Below, one piece after another: positions 1-5,913 of a DNA stretch of 5,913 nucleotides. Below the pieces are notes generated by a model. The model did not search any database. It saw only the letters and a program-made list of their open reading frames with translations, and had not been told where the DNA came from. The position numbers and the translations under genes were made by a program. The stretch's first letter is position 1. Each line of letters begins with the position of its first letter. This DNA is from Candidatus Thalassarchaeaceae archaeon (GTDB lineage Archaea; Thermoplasmatota; Poseidoniia; Poseidoniales; Thalassarchaeaceae), in contig JASLKO010000087.1 of assembly GCA_030747475.1 (NCBI GenBank), forward strand, positions 1 through 5,913, in the 5' to 3' direction.

Positions 1-1062
1 CAGAACCTTGGCCACTGATTTTTGGTTGGTTACATCACAAGCATCGTATAATGCGCGATTTCCTGTTGCTTGAATATCACGAATGGTTTGGTGGATCTCA
101 AGACTTCGCATGTATGTGTTCCATTCTCGGTCCCATTCAACCATGGTCACTTTACCAGATTCACTTTGAGATACCATGTCATCTCTAAGTTTCATTTTTC
201 TCTGTTGTAATGTTGATTCATCATCATACAACCAATCTTCAACCGATGAATCTAATTTTGTGCGACCCAGTAGAACAAATATTGCTCTAGCATCACGACT
301 TGCCTCTGCAACTCCAACCACACATCGTGAAGTGACACCTGCACCACCTCCAGAAATGACCCAAACATCATCGCTCTTGAGGGGTTGAACTTCATCTACA
401 ATGTCCTCTTCATACAATCGGAGTGCCCAGCGGTTTCCATCCCTCGAAACACCAACTTCCAATGGAGATGAACGTCCGAAGGCTTCCTTCCAAATTTCAT
501 AGGCCAATTTTTCAGGATCAGACAAATATTCTGGATCATAATCGACTGCTCTACAGCGAATATTTGGCCGCTCCTTTGCATAAGATTTGACAATTCCATG
601 AGCGCCAGCAGCGAGTGCGTTGAAACGACTACTAGCATTCCCATGTCGCCCATCCATGGCACTTACTGACATCAAGGTCCCATCTGAAATTGTGCTGAAA
701 TGTTCATCTAAAGATTTCAACAATCCAAACAAGCCATGTGTCGTCGAGGTTAGATGAGCCTGTTGGGTTTCTGTCTCCCACCCAACACCTGCCAGCCGAA
801 GTGGAGATAGGTGAAGCAAAGCAGCAACTTCTCCAATCTTGGACAAATGCGTACTGACCTCTTCGAGTTGTTTACGATTCCCCGGATCCACTCGAATGAT
901 GTCAACAGGGCCATCCTTCTCGATTTTTATTTTCGAAACGATACTAGGGTCGAGCATGATGCGGACTGTATCAATCCCTGCTTCCTCAAGAATGTGGCAT
1001 AGAATATCTGCGACACCCCATGGGTCATCGGTGACCGCAATCACCTTTCCATTAATCTCGAG
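1..1062 (-). other. Ketoreductase domain (SDR type), C-terminal part missing
   Basis: This is an NADPH-dependent beta-ketoacyl reductase of the extended SDR type found in PKS and PUFA synthases. Residues about 1618-1845 form the structural subdomain: VIAVTDDPWGVADIL (1624-1638), LLHLSPL (1699-1705), GLFGLLKSL (1727-1735), AAGAHGIVKSYAKERP (1768-1783) and RCRAVDYDP (1786-1794). The catalytic Rossmann half begins with VWVISGGGAGVTS (1850-1862), which carries the glycine-rich cofactor loop, then VLLGRTK (1880-1886), whose Arg1884 is where NADPH preference is usually set, and ACDVTN (1958-1963), whose Asp normally contacts the adenine. The Ser, Tyr and Asn/Lys catalytic residues would follow within the next 50-150 residues, past the left edge, so activity cannot be judged. 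A dehydratase often follows in related synthases but is not visible. Confidence 0.92.
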
Positions 1063-4000
1063 CGGGGTCGTTGCTTCTGGTATGGCTTCTTCTGATTCAA
1101 CTTGCCAACGACGAACACCATGAGTTTCTGGTTCATCTTCCACTGTGACGACCACTGGTTCAGGTTCTACCGGAGGAGATGATTCGACAACTTCTACTTC
1201 GATGTGTTCTGACTCATCACCTTGATCCAGGTAAGCAATCATGTGGTTCAATGTCGGGTGTTCGCTCAAAACAAATGACTCATCGACTGGGAGGCCGTAG
1301 AAATCGCGTAATTCCGCCATAATCTCGGCCTGTTTGACCGTGTCAATCCCCAATTCGCCTTCTAAATCTTGATCCAGTTCGATGAAATCTGCCGGGTAAC
1401 CAGTGTGGTTCACGACAACTTCGACAACTTTGGCGGCCACATCTCCTGAAGGTGGTGATTGTGACTTTGCAATTGGTTTTTCAGGAGAAGATGGAGGTTT
1501 TTCTACCGGAGGAGGTGGTTTGCTTACGGACGGAGATGGTGACCCCCCCACATCCAAGCTTGCCCATTTTTCACCCATGACACCGCCAATAATCATCTCA
1601 TCTGGATTGATGTAAGCAACCAACTTCCGATCTAAAATTCGAATGTCAGAATCCCCTCCAGTTCTCTTTGAAACCCAAGCAGCAACGTCATCACGGTTCA
1701 CCCGATCTAGGTTTCTTGCAATTCGCTTCATCATGGTAAATGCCATTTGTGATCCAAAGCCCGCTGCATGTCGAATGACATACTCAACATCGACTGGACC
1801 TCCTGTCGACAATCGAAGATTGCCCAATTCTGGATCGGGCTGTTTGAAATTGGCAATAGGGGGGAATTGACCCTGACACAGCCCTCGAATTGAAACGGCA
1901 TCTTCAATTCCAGTACCCATTGGATGGCCAGTGAATCCTTTGGTATTCGCAATGACAATCTTGGAGGCACTGTCGCCAAACGTCCTACGTAGAGCTTGAA
2001 TTTCAGCCGCAGCGGAACCGCCTCTTGGAGGTGTCGCCGGTTCATGGGACATGAAAGACGTACGTTCTGCAATTTGATGTCGATTTAAATTCCAATCACG
2101 TTCCATCTTTGTGATGAATGAATCAAGAGCATTGGATACATGATCGACATCGAGTCGAGTGGGGTGGAAAGCAGAATTGGCAAGATGGGTTCCAAGAAGT
2201 TCTGCATATGGTTTTACGCCACGATCAAGACTCATGCTATTTCTTTCAATCACAAAAGCGGCGGCACCCATTCCCAGTAACATACCGTTACGCCGAGCAT
2301 CGAATGGCAGACTGACCTCATCCACCACGTTGCCCATGGCATGCGCACCGGCTGCCGCGAACCCTGATCCAATCCAGGTCATCATTTCATCACTGGTTGA
2401 ATCATCTGCACTGACAACGATAACACGGTCGCAACGACCTGTCGCTAACCAATCCTCCGCAATGGAAATCGCGGAAGGAGTTGATGCACAGGCGTTGTTA
2501 ATTGCAGTGTTTGGTCCACGCGCCCCAATAGATTGGGCAAATTGAGAATGCCCCATTGTCAAAACTTGCAACAAAAATCGTCGATCGAAATTACCACTTT
2601 CATCGGCTCCATTCTTCTGTGCATGTAGTAGGGCTTGCTCAATGCCTGGGAAGCATGATGCGAAAATGACACCTGTGCTATCGCGTTCAGATTCAGGAAG
2701 ATGCCAATTCTGTATATGCCGCTTTCCGGCTTTGTTAATCTGCTCAACTGCAACCAAAGGCAATGCAGCATCCTTGAGTGCCTCTAGACCAGCAGCAATT
2801 GCAAGGGAAGTCGTAATGTCCATCGCTTCAACAATTTTCGGATCGATTCCATATTGTTCTGCCAAATCGAAATGCCCTTTGCGTCCCGCTAATTGTGGAA
2901 TCAAACTGAAGTCATTGCATGGTACAAACTCAGCCGAGCCGTCTGTATGTTTGATTATTCGAACCAAATTCCGTTCAAGTAGTCGTTGTTTGATATCATC
3001 AGGTAATTCTGAAATAAAATTGTCACCCCGAATAATTCGATCTAATGAATCGGGAGCGAATACTTCATCCATCCCAGGCAATCCAAGACTGACACCACTG
3101 AAAACAAACGGATCTGTGCCCCGAGATGAAGAGGCAGTTTGTTGCAAATTAGAGGTCGAAGTGTCCCGACCTAATCGCGTCGATTGAGTCATTGCTGGAA
3201 CCTCATCCAACCAATCAACAAGTGTAGGCAATGTCGTTGCTGTTGTCGTTCCTTTCACACTATATTGAGATTGAATGGTCTGATGAATCAAAGCAATCTT
3301 TGTTTCATCCAAACCGATGGTTTCCAAATCTGTAGAACCATGAATCATTCGTGTCGGAAAACCGCTGACTTCGGATACGATTGAAGCGATTGCAATCTCC
3401 TTTGCTTTGCGTTCAACTTCTTCTTTCTCATCCTCACTCAACGGTTTCTCTGAATCAGGTGTTCTTGGTATTTTCACTTGTTCAACCGCTTCCAAAGGTG
3501 TCAGGGGAGCCTGAACAACTACACCTGCTTTGAAAGCCGGTGTGAGGATGTCACTATCGGCATCAGGCATGTTCGGAATTCTCCCAGACAAAGCATGTAC
3601 TGCCAATGCGGCATGGAAAGATGCAATGCCGCCAACTTTCGGGTGATTTGTGTTTGCGACAACTTTTGGTTTGTCTTCAAAAATTTGTTCGGCAAATAAT
3701 GCCAAAGCTCGTTTGGGACCAACCTCAACAAACAAACGAGCACCGGCCGAATACATTGTTTCCATTTGCTTTGTCCATTCAACTGCAGACGCCATTTGTG
3801 GAGCCAATTTTGCCAATATCGCTTCTTTTTCAGTACTGCCTGCAGGGACCACTGATGGGTACCACCCCCCATCGAGATTGGATGTAATCGGGATATTGGG
3901 CAAACGAATATCCAAACTTCCCAAGAATTCTCGTAGTGGTATATTTGCTGGAGCGACAATTCTTGAATGGAATGCATGACTTGTTTGAAGTTGGACACAA

Positions 4001-5913
4001 GGTGCTCCTGCCTCATCAAACACTTTCATGACACGCTTCATCGGTTCTGTTTCACCAGCGATGACCGTCATTTTTGGGCTGTTTTTGTTCGCTGCAATCA
4101 CATATCCATCTTCGGCATTGAGTACTGATTCAATCTGATCAAATGGGGCGGTAACCGATGCCATGATTCCACAATCTGGAACATCGACATTCCCCATTTC
4201 TGTACCACGTGCAGCAACAGCACGCAATGCACCATCGAAATCAAGGATATCTGCAACCATTAGGGCTGCATACTCACCTAAAGAATGACCAGCAACCATG
4301 TCTGGCTCAAGACCATGTGCTTTCAATAACCGATATAGCGCCAAATCTGCAGTGAGCATGGCGGGCTGAGTATACTCCGTTTGTTTGAGTTTGAATTCAG
4401 CTTCTTTCTTCTTCTCATCACTCAAATTTTCACGAAGAACGAATGAGGACAATGTTTCCCCATCTAGGACATCTGTCATGGTTAGATCCGCTTCATCCCA
4501 TGTATCACCTACACACAAATAGCGTTTGGACAAATCTAGTGTCATGCCAACATATTGACTACCTTGGCCTGGATACAATTGTGCTATTTTCGCTTGAGGG
4601 GGGAGTGGGGCTGTATCGGTGACCAAGACCATTTGCTTAGACAAAAATTCCCATTTATCACGATCATCAATGGATTTTTCAAACAAGTCAAACCGTTTGG
4701 ACAACTGCGACCAATCACTCGCAATGATTGCACATCTGATTCCTTCTGCAACATATCCTTTACTTGCATCTGGGAGAACTGATGAAAGGCGCTTACCTAG
4801 GGGGTCATCATCGAAATTTGGACCAGTGAAAAGTTCATCGCGGATTGATTTCATTCGAACTTTCAGCGAATCAACGTCAGGCGAATTGACCAGCAATACG
4901 CCTCCTTCGATCTCTTTGAGTTCTGCATGAGAAAGTGTGGCTGATGCGATCGATTGTGGAGCATGAGATTGACCTGGATTCAACCAAGCCCTTCGACGAG
5001 TATCGAATTCATCTGCCAATTGAGCATGGAAGTCTTTGTCAAAGGATTCAATGGCACAATGAAAATTGGTTCCTCCAAAACCAAATGAGGAAATTCCTGC
5101 CCTGCGAGGGTGATTATTGGGGGTGGTCCAATCTTGTGGTTCAGTCGGGACATAGAATGGATTTGAAGTCCATTCGACATTCTCATTCGGAGTGGAAAAA
5201 CCAGCACTTGGTGGTATTGTGGCAGTTTCCACAGCACGAATTGCCTTGATTAATCCTGCAATTCCTGCTGCCGCTTTCAGATGTCCGATTTGACTTTTGA
5301 TGGAGCCAACGGCCACTGATTCACCAGAGGGAGTGTTTTCAAAAGCGGCTGAAAGTGATGTCAATTCAGTGGCATCGCCAACAACTGTCGAAGTGCCATG
5401 TGCTTCAATTAATTGAACAGTTGAAGAATCATAGCCTGCTTGCATATAGGCTCTGCCAACCGCCTGAATTTGTCCTCTTGTACTCGGTGCTGTGATTCCT
5501 TTTCCACGGCCGTCGCTACTGGCACCCACTCCACGAATAACGGCTTGAATATTATCGCCATCGCGAATGGCATCGGAAAGTCGCTTCAATGTCAGGGCAC
5601 CCGCCCCTTCTCCCATCACAAACCCATTGGCTTTCGAATCAAATGGTGTAGAATGTGTCGCAGAAAGGGCCCCTATCGCACTGAATTTTGCAAATGTAGA
5701 TGGATCCATTGTCCGATCACTGGCGCCGGCAATCATCATGTCGACTTGGCGTGTTTGCAATAATCTGCAAGCGTCTAGAATCGCAGCAAAAGTCGATGCA
5801 CAAGCGGCATCTGTTGAATAATTTGGACCTTGTAAATCAAGTAGGTTTGCCACCCTTCCTGAAACTACATTCGCCAACTCACCTGGCATTGTATCTTCGG
5901 TAACTTTCGGCAA
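1..5913 (-). CDS. Type I multidomain fatty acid/polyketide synthase, PUFA-synthase-like (partial at both ends)
   Basis: One minus-strand frame is open from the right edge to the left edge: 1971 codons, no stop, and no frameshift found when translated by hand (catalytic motifs checked against coordinates). Start and stop lie outside the window. Residue numbers in all entries count from position 5913. Domain order is KS1 (1-290), linker, AT (441-757), Ser-less carrier-like domain (832-904), KS2 (934-1400), Pro-rich linker, Thr-type carrier (1492-1565), acidic linker, KR (1618-1971, cut). The product should be a cytosolic megasynthase that extends an acyl chain with malonyl units and reduces the beta-keto group. 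KSQIGH in KS1, HAFH in the AT, GIDTVK in the carrier and the ERPNIRCRAVD stretch in the KR point to the PfaA-like secondary-lipid group rather than modular antibiotic PKS. It differs from textbook PfaA (KS-MAT-tandem ACPs-KR) by an inserted second KS and by lacking a canonical Ser carrier here. The chain product is unknown. Confidence 0.95.
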   Translation of the reverse strand, partial: MPKVTEDTMPGELANVVSGRVANLLDLQGPNYSTDAACASTFAAILDACRLLQTRQVDMMIAGASDRTMDPSTFAKFSAIGALSATHSTPFDSKANGFVMGEGAGALTLKRLSDAIRDGDNIQAVIRGVGASSDGRGKGITAPSTRGQIQAVGRAYMQAGYDSSTVQLIEAHGTSTVVGDATELTSLSAAFENTPSGESVAVGSIKSQIGHLKAAAGIAGLIKAIRAVETATIPPSAGFSTPNENVEWTSNPFYVPTEPQDWTTPNNHPRRAGISSFGFGGTNFHCAIESFDKDFHAQLADEFDTRRRAWLNPGQSHAPQSIASATLSHAELKEIEGGVLLVNSPDVDSLKVRMKSIRDELFTGPNFDDDPLGKRLSSVLPDASKGYVAEGIRCAIIASDWSQLSKRFDLFEKSIDDRDKWEFLSKQMVLVTDTAPLPPQAKIAQLYPGQGSQYVGMTLDLSKRYLCVGDTWDEADLTMTDVLDGETLSSFVLRENLSDEKKKEAEFKLKQTEYTQPAMLTADLALYRLLKAHGLEPDMVAGHSLGEYAALMVADILDFDGALRAVAARGTEMGNVDVPDCGIMASVTAPFDQIESVLNAEDGYVIAANKNSPKMTVIAGETEPMKRVMKVFDEAGAPCVQLQTSHAFHSRIVAPANIPLREFLGSLDIRLPNIPITSNLDGGWYPSVVPAGSTEKEAILAKLAPQMASAVEWTKQMETMYSAGARLFVEVGPKRALALFAEQIFEDKPKVVANTNHPKVGGIASFHAALAVHALSGRIPNMPDADSDILTPAFKAGVVVQAPLTPLEAVEQVKIPRTPDSEKPLSEDEKEEVERKAKEIAIASIVSEVSGFPTRMIHGSTDLETIGLDETKIALIHQTIQSQYSVKGTTTATTLPTLVDWLDEVPAMTQSTRLGRDTSTSNLQQTASSSRGTDPFVFSGVSLGLPGMDEVFAPDSLDRIIRGDNFISELPDDIKQRLLERNLVRIIKHTDGSAEFVPCNDFSLIPQLAGRKGHFDLAEQYGIDPKIVEAMDITTSLAIAAGLEALKDAALPLVAVEQINKAGKRHIQNWHLPESERDSTGVIFASCFPGIEQALLHAQKNGADESGNFDRRFLLQVLTMGHSQFAQSIGARGPNTAINNACASTPSAISIAEDWLATGRCDRVIVVSADDSTSDEMMTWIGSGFAAAGAHAMGNVVDEVSLPFDARRNGMLLGMGAAAFVIERNSMSLDRGVKPYAELLGTHLANSAFHPTRLDVDHVSNALDSFITKMERDWNLNRHQIAERTSFMSHEPATPPRGGSAAAEIQALRRTFGDSASKIVIANTKGFTGHPMGTGIEDAVSIRGLCQGQFPPIANFKQPDPELGNLRLSTGGPVDVEYVIRHAAGFGSQMAFTMMKRIARNLDRVNRDDVAAWVSKRTGGDSDIRILDRKLVAYINPDEMIIGGVMGEKWASLDVGGSPSPSVSKPPPPVEKPPSSPEKPIAKSQSPPSGDVAAKVVEVVVNHTGYPADFIELDQDLEGELGIDTVKQAEIMAELRDFYGLPVDESFVLSEHPTLNHMIAYLDQGDESEHIEVEVVESSPPVEPEPVVVTVEDEPETHGVRRWQVESEEAIPEATTPLEINGKVIAVTDDPWGVADILCHILEEAGIDTVRIMLDPSIVSKIKIEKDGPVDIIRVDPGNRKQLEEVSTHLSKIGEVAALLHLSPLRLAGVGWETETQQAHLTSTTHGLFGLLKSLDEHFSTISDGTLMSVSAMDGRHGNASSRFNALAAGAHGIVKSYAKERPNIRCRAVDYDPEYLSDPEKLAYEIWKEAFGRSSPLEVGVSRDGNRWALRLYEEDIVDEVQPLKSDDVWVISGGGAGVTSRCVVGVAEASRDARAIFVLLGRTKLDSSVEDWLYDDESTLQQRKMKLRDDMVSQSESGKVTMVEWDREWNTYMRSLEIHQTIRDIQATGNRALYDACDVTNQKSVAKVL
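1078..1218 (-). other. Acidic Pro/Glu/Val-rich linker between carrier and ketoreductase
   Basis: Residues 1566-1612 are rich in Glu, Val and Pro (for example EVVESSPPVEPEPVVV, 1574-1589) and contain no fold motif. It is a flexible, strongly negative tether connecting the carrier to the KR. Its composition contrasts with the Lys-containing Pro/Ser linker on the other side of the carrier. Confidence 0.8.
1219..1440 (-). other. Acyl carrier domain with Thr in place of the phosphopantetheine Ser
   Basis: Residues 1492-1565 match a PUFA-synthase-type ACP along their full length: VVEVVVNHTGYPADFIELD (1496-1514), then DLEGELGIDTVKQAEIMAEL (1516-1535), then FVLSEHPTLNHMIAYL (1547-1562). The usual motif is LGIDS with a 4'-phosphopantetheinylated Ser; here the residue is Thr1525 (codon ACG, 1339-1341). 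Everything around it, including the Asp before it and the recognition helix after it, is well conserved, so the domain is not simply decaying. It is flanked by flexible linkers on both sides, as a mobile carrier should be. It is the only carrier in the window that could plausibly be modified, and only if its phosphopantetheinyl transferase accepts Thr. I recall Thr in other members of this ACP subgroup but cannot verify it here. Confidence 0.9.
1441..1548 (-). other. Pro/Ser-rich interdomain linker
   Basis: Residues 1456-1491 are low-complexity Pro/Ser/Lys/Glu sequence with blocks such as KPPPPVEKPPSSPEKP (1465-1480). This is a flexible tether of the kind that flanks carrier domains and lets them reach several catalytic sites. 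It begins at a run of seven G on the coding strand (C at 1543-1549), and the frame is intact across it. Between KS2 and this linker, residues 1401-1455 form a short post-KS segment without recognisable motif. Confidence 0.85.
1714..3114 (-). other. Ketosynthase domain 2 (KS2), divergent
   Basis: Residues 934-1400 form a complete but divergent condensing domain. It opens with FVFSGVSLGLPG (936-947). The nucleophile is Cys1142 in NNACASTP (codon 2488-2490). The first catalytic His is His1290 in SHEPATPPRGGS (2044-2046), which replaces the HGTxT motif and places three more residues before the following Glu than in KS1 (H1290 to E1304, against H172 to E183). The second is His1330 in TGHPMG (1924-1926), which replaces KSxIGH. 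FDARRNGMLLGMGA (1204-1217) matches the KS1 stretch at residues 91-104 but has GMG for GEG. The end is AAGFGSQMAF (1383-1392) instead of GFGGTNFH. With Cys and both His kept, it is probably catalytic rather than a chain-length factor. The wording resembles a KS type I recall from large uncharacterised bacterial synthases. Confidence 0.88.
3202..3420 (-). other. Degenerate acyl-carrier-like domain (Glu at the phosphopantetheine position)
   Basis: Residues 832-904 follow the carrier pattern. A first helix (IAIASIVSEVSGFP, 840-853) is followed by the loop STDLETIGLDETKIALI (860-876), where PUFA-synthase carriers have a DLE-LGIDSIK-type sequence, then a second-helix remnant and LPTLVDWL (895-902). 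The attachment Ser is replaced by Glu870 (codon GAA, 3304-3306), so 4'-phosphopantetheine cannot be attached. The domain sits where a KS-AT-ACP module would keep its carrier, directly after the AT and an acidic, Lys-rich linker. It is most simply a decayed ACP kept as a structural or docking element. Homology rests on pattern matching by eye; an unrelated helical linker is the alternative. Confidence 0.72.
3643..4593 (-). other. Acyltransferase domain (malonyl-CoA type)
   Basis: This alpha/beta-hydrolase-like acyltransferase loads extender units from CoA onto a carrier. The oxyanion-side motif YPGQGSQYVGM is at residues 447-457. The nucleophile is Ser544 in GHSLGE (codon 4282-4284). The conserved Arg is probably Arg569 in AARG. 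The catalytic His is His646 in SHAFHS (3976-3978). HAFH at 646-649 is the signature for malonyl rather than methylmalonyl (YASH) selectivity in modular PKS, so malonyl-CoA is the likely substrate. FVEVGPKRALA (728-738) marks the C-terminal end of the fold. It is the only AT in the window and presumably serves every condensation step. Confidence 0.93.
4594..5043 (-). other. KS-AT linker region
   Basis: Residues 291-440 join KS1 to the AT. There is no catalytic motif. The segment contains a short alpha/beta-looking stretch (VLLVNSPDVDSLKVRM, residues 339-354) followed by a charged helical stretch around residues 400-430. This position and size match the KS-to-AT adapter of type I synthases, which fixes the two domains in relative orientation. 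Boundaries are approximate. Confidence 0.6.
5044..5913 (-). other. Ketosynthase domain 1 (KS1), N-terminal part missing
   Basis: This is a thiolase-fold condensing domain that joins malonyl units to the growing acyl chain by decarboxylative Claisen condensation. The catalytic triad is complete: Cys38 in DAACAST (codon 5800-5802), His172 in EAHGTST (5398-5400) and His211 in KSQIGH (5281-5283). FDSKANGFVMGEGAG (residues 91-105) and the closing FGFGGTNFH (277-285) are also standard KS landmarks. KSQIGH, with Gln instead of the usual Asn, is typical of PUFA-synthase KS domains as I recall them. KS domains usually have well over 100 residues before the active-site Cys, so the N-terminal part of the fold lies past the right edge. 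The domain looks fully catalytic. Confidence 0.95.

Noticed and set aside
1543..1549. Seven-C run (seven G on the coding strand) at the start of the Pro-rich linker, as a phase-variation switch
   Set aside because: The frame is intact and the tract is short. Six-base runs occur elsewhere in the gene (1859-1864, 3865-3870, 4598-4603), so it is not special in this sequence. Slippage cannot be judged from one sequence.
2642..3187. 181-codon plus-strand ORF (also 2159-2545 and other plus-strand ORFs)
   Set aside because: Each lies antisense to conserved KS, AT, carrier or KR sequence in the minus-strand frame. Their translations show no family motif; they arise as shadows of the long coding frame.
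3519..4019. 166-codon minus-strand ORF in another frame
   Set aside because: It overlaps the AT domain, whose catalytic His and closing motif read correctly in the main frame. The alternative translation has no recognisable motif.
5044..5913. KS1 as a non-catalytic chain-length factor
   Set aside because: The active-site Cys and both catalytic His are present in standard contexts.
1..5913. Promoters, terminators, tRNA/rRNA genes, CRISPR arrays, insertion sequences, long repeats
   Set aside because: The whole window is coding and domain-filled. I saw no direct-repeat array, no terminal inverted repeats, and no stretch without protein-coding constraint in which such elements would be credible.

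Overview
The whole window is the interior of one very large minus-strand gene. Read from position 5913 down to position 1, a single frame stays open for 1971 codons without a stop. Neither the start codon nor the stop codon lies inside. The protein is a type I multidomain fatty acid/polyketide synthase, closest in its motifs to the bacterial secondary-lipid (PUFA-synthase, PfaA-like) group. There is no room for other genes, RNAs or intergenic control sites; the plus-strand and other-frame ORFs are shadows of this gene.

Domain order from N to C terminus: ketosynthase 1 (KS1, N-terminal part cut by the right edge, catalytic Cys-His-His visible); KS-AT linker; malonyl-type acyltransferase (AT, GHSLGE and HAFH); a degenerate carrier-like domain with Glu where the phosphopantetheine Ser should be; a divergent second ketosynthase (KS2, Cys and two His kept, surrounding motifs rewritten); a Pro-rich linker; a second carrier domain with Thr at the Ser position (GIDT); an acidic Pro/Glu/Val linker; and a ketoreductase (KR) cut by the left edge after its first nucleotide-binding motifs.

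Inferred working scheme: the AT loads malonyl units, one or both KS domains condense them, and the KR reduces the beta-keto group while the chain rides on a carrier. The puzzle is that no carrier in the window has the canonical Ser, although two KS, one AT and one KR surround them. Either the Thr carrier is modified, or working carriers lie outside the window or on a partner protein. The layout looks like two ancestral modules (KS-AT-carrier and KS-carrier-KR) joined into one chain, with the first carrier decayed.

Organism: the 5.9 kb uninterrupted frame and Pfa-like architecture suggest a bacterium, with base composition by eye somewhat below 50% G+C and frequent TTG leucine codons. Phylum cannot be fixed from this. 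Such synthases are known in planctomycetes, deltaproteobacteria-like groups, cyanobacteria and sponge symbionts among others. A eukaryotic intron-poor PUFA synthase is not formally excluded.
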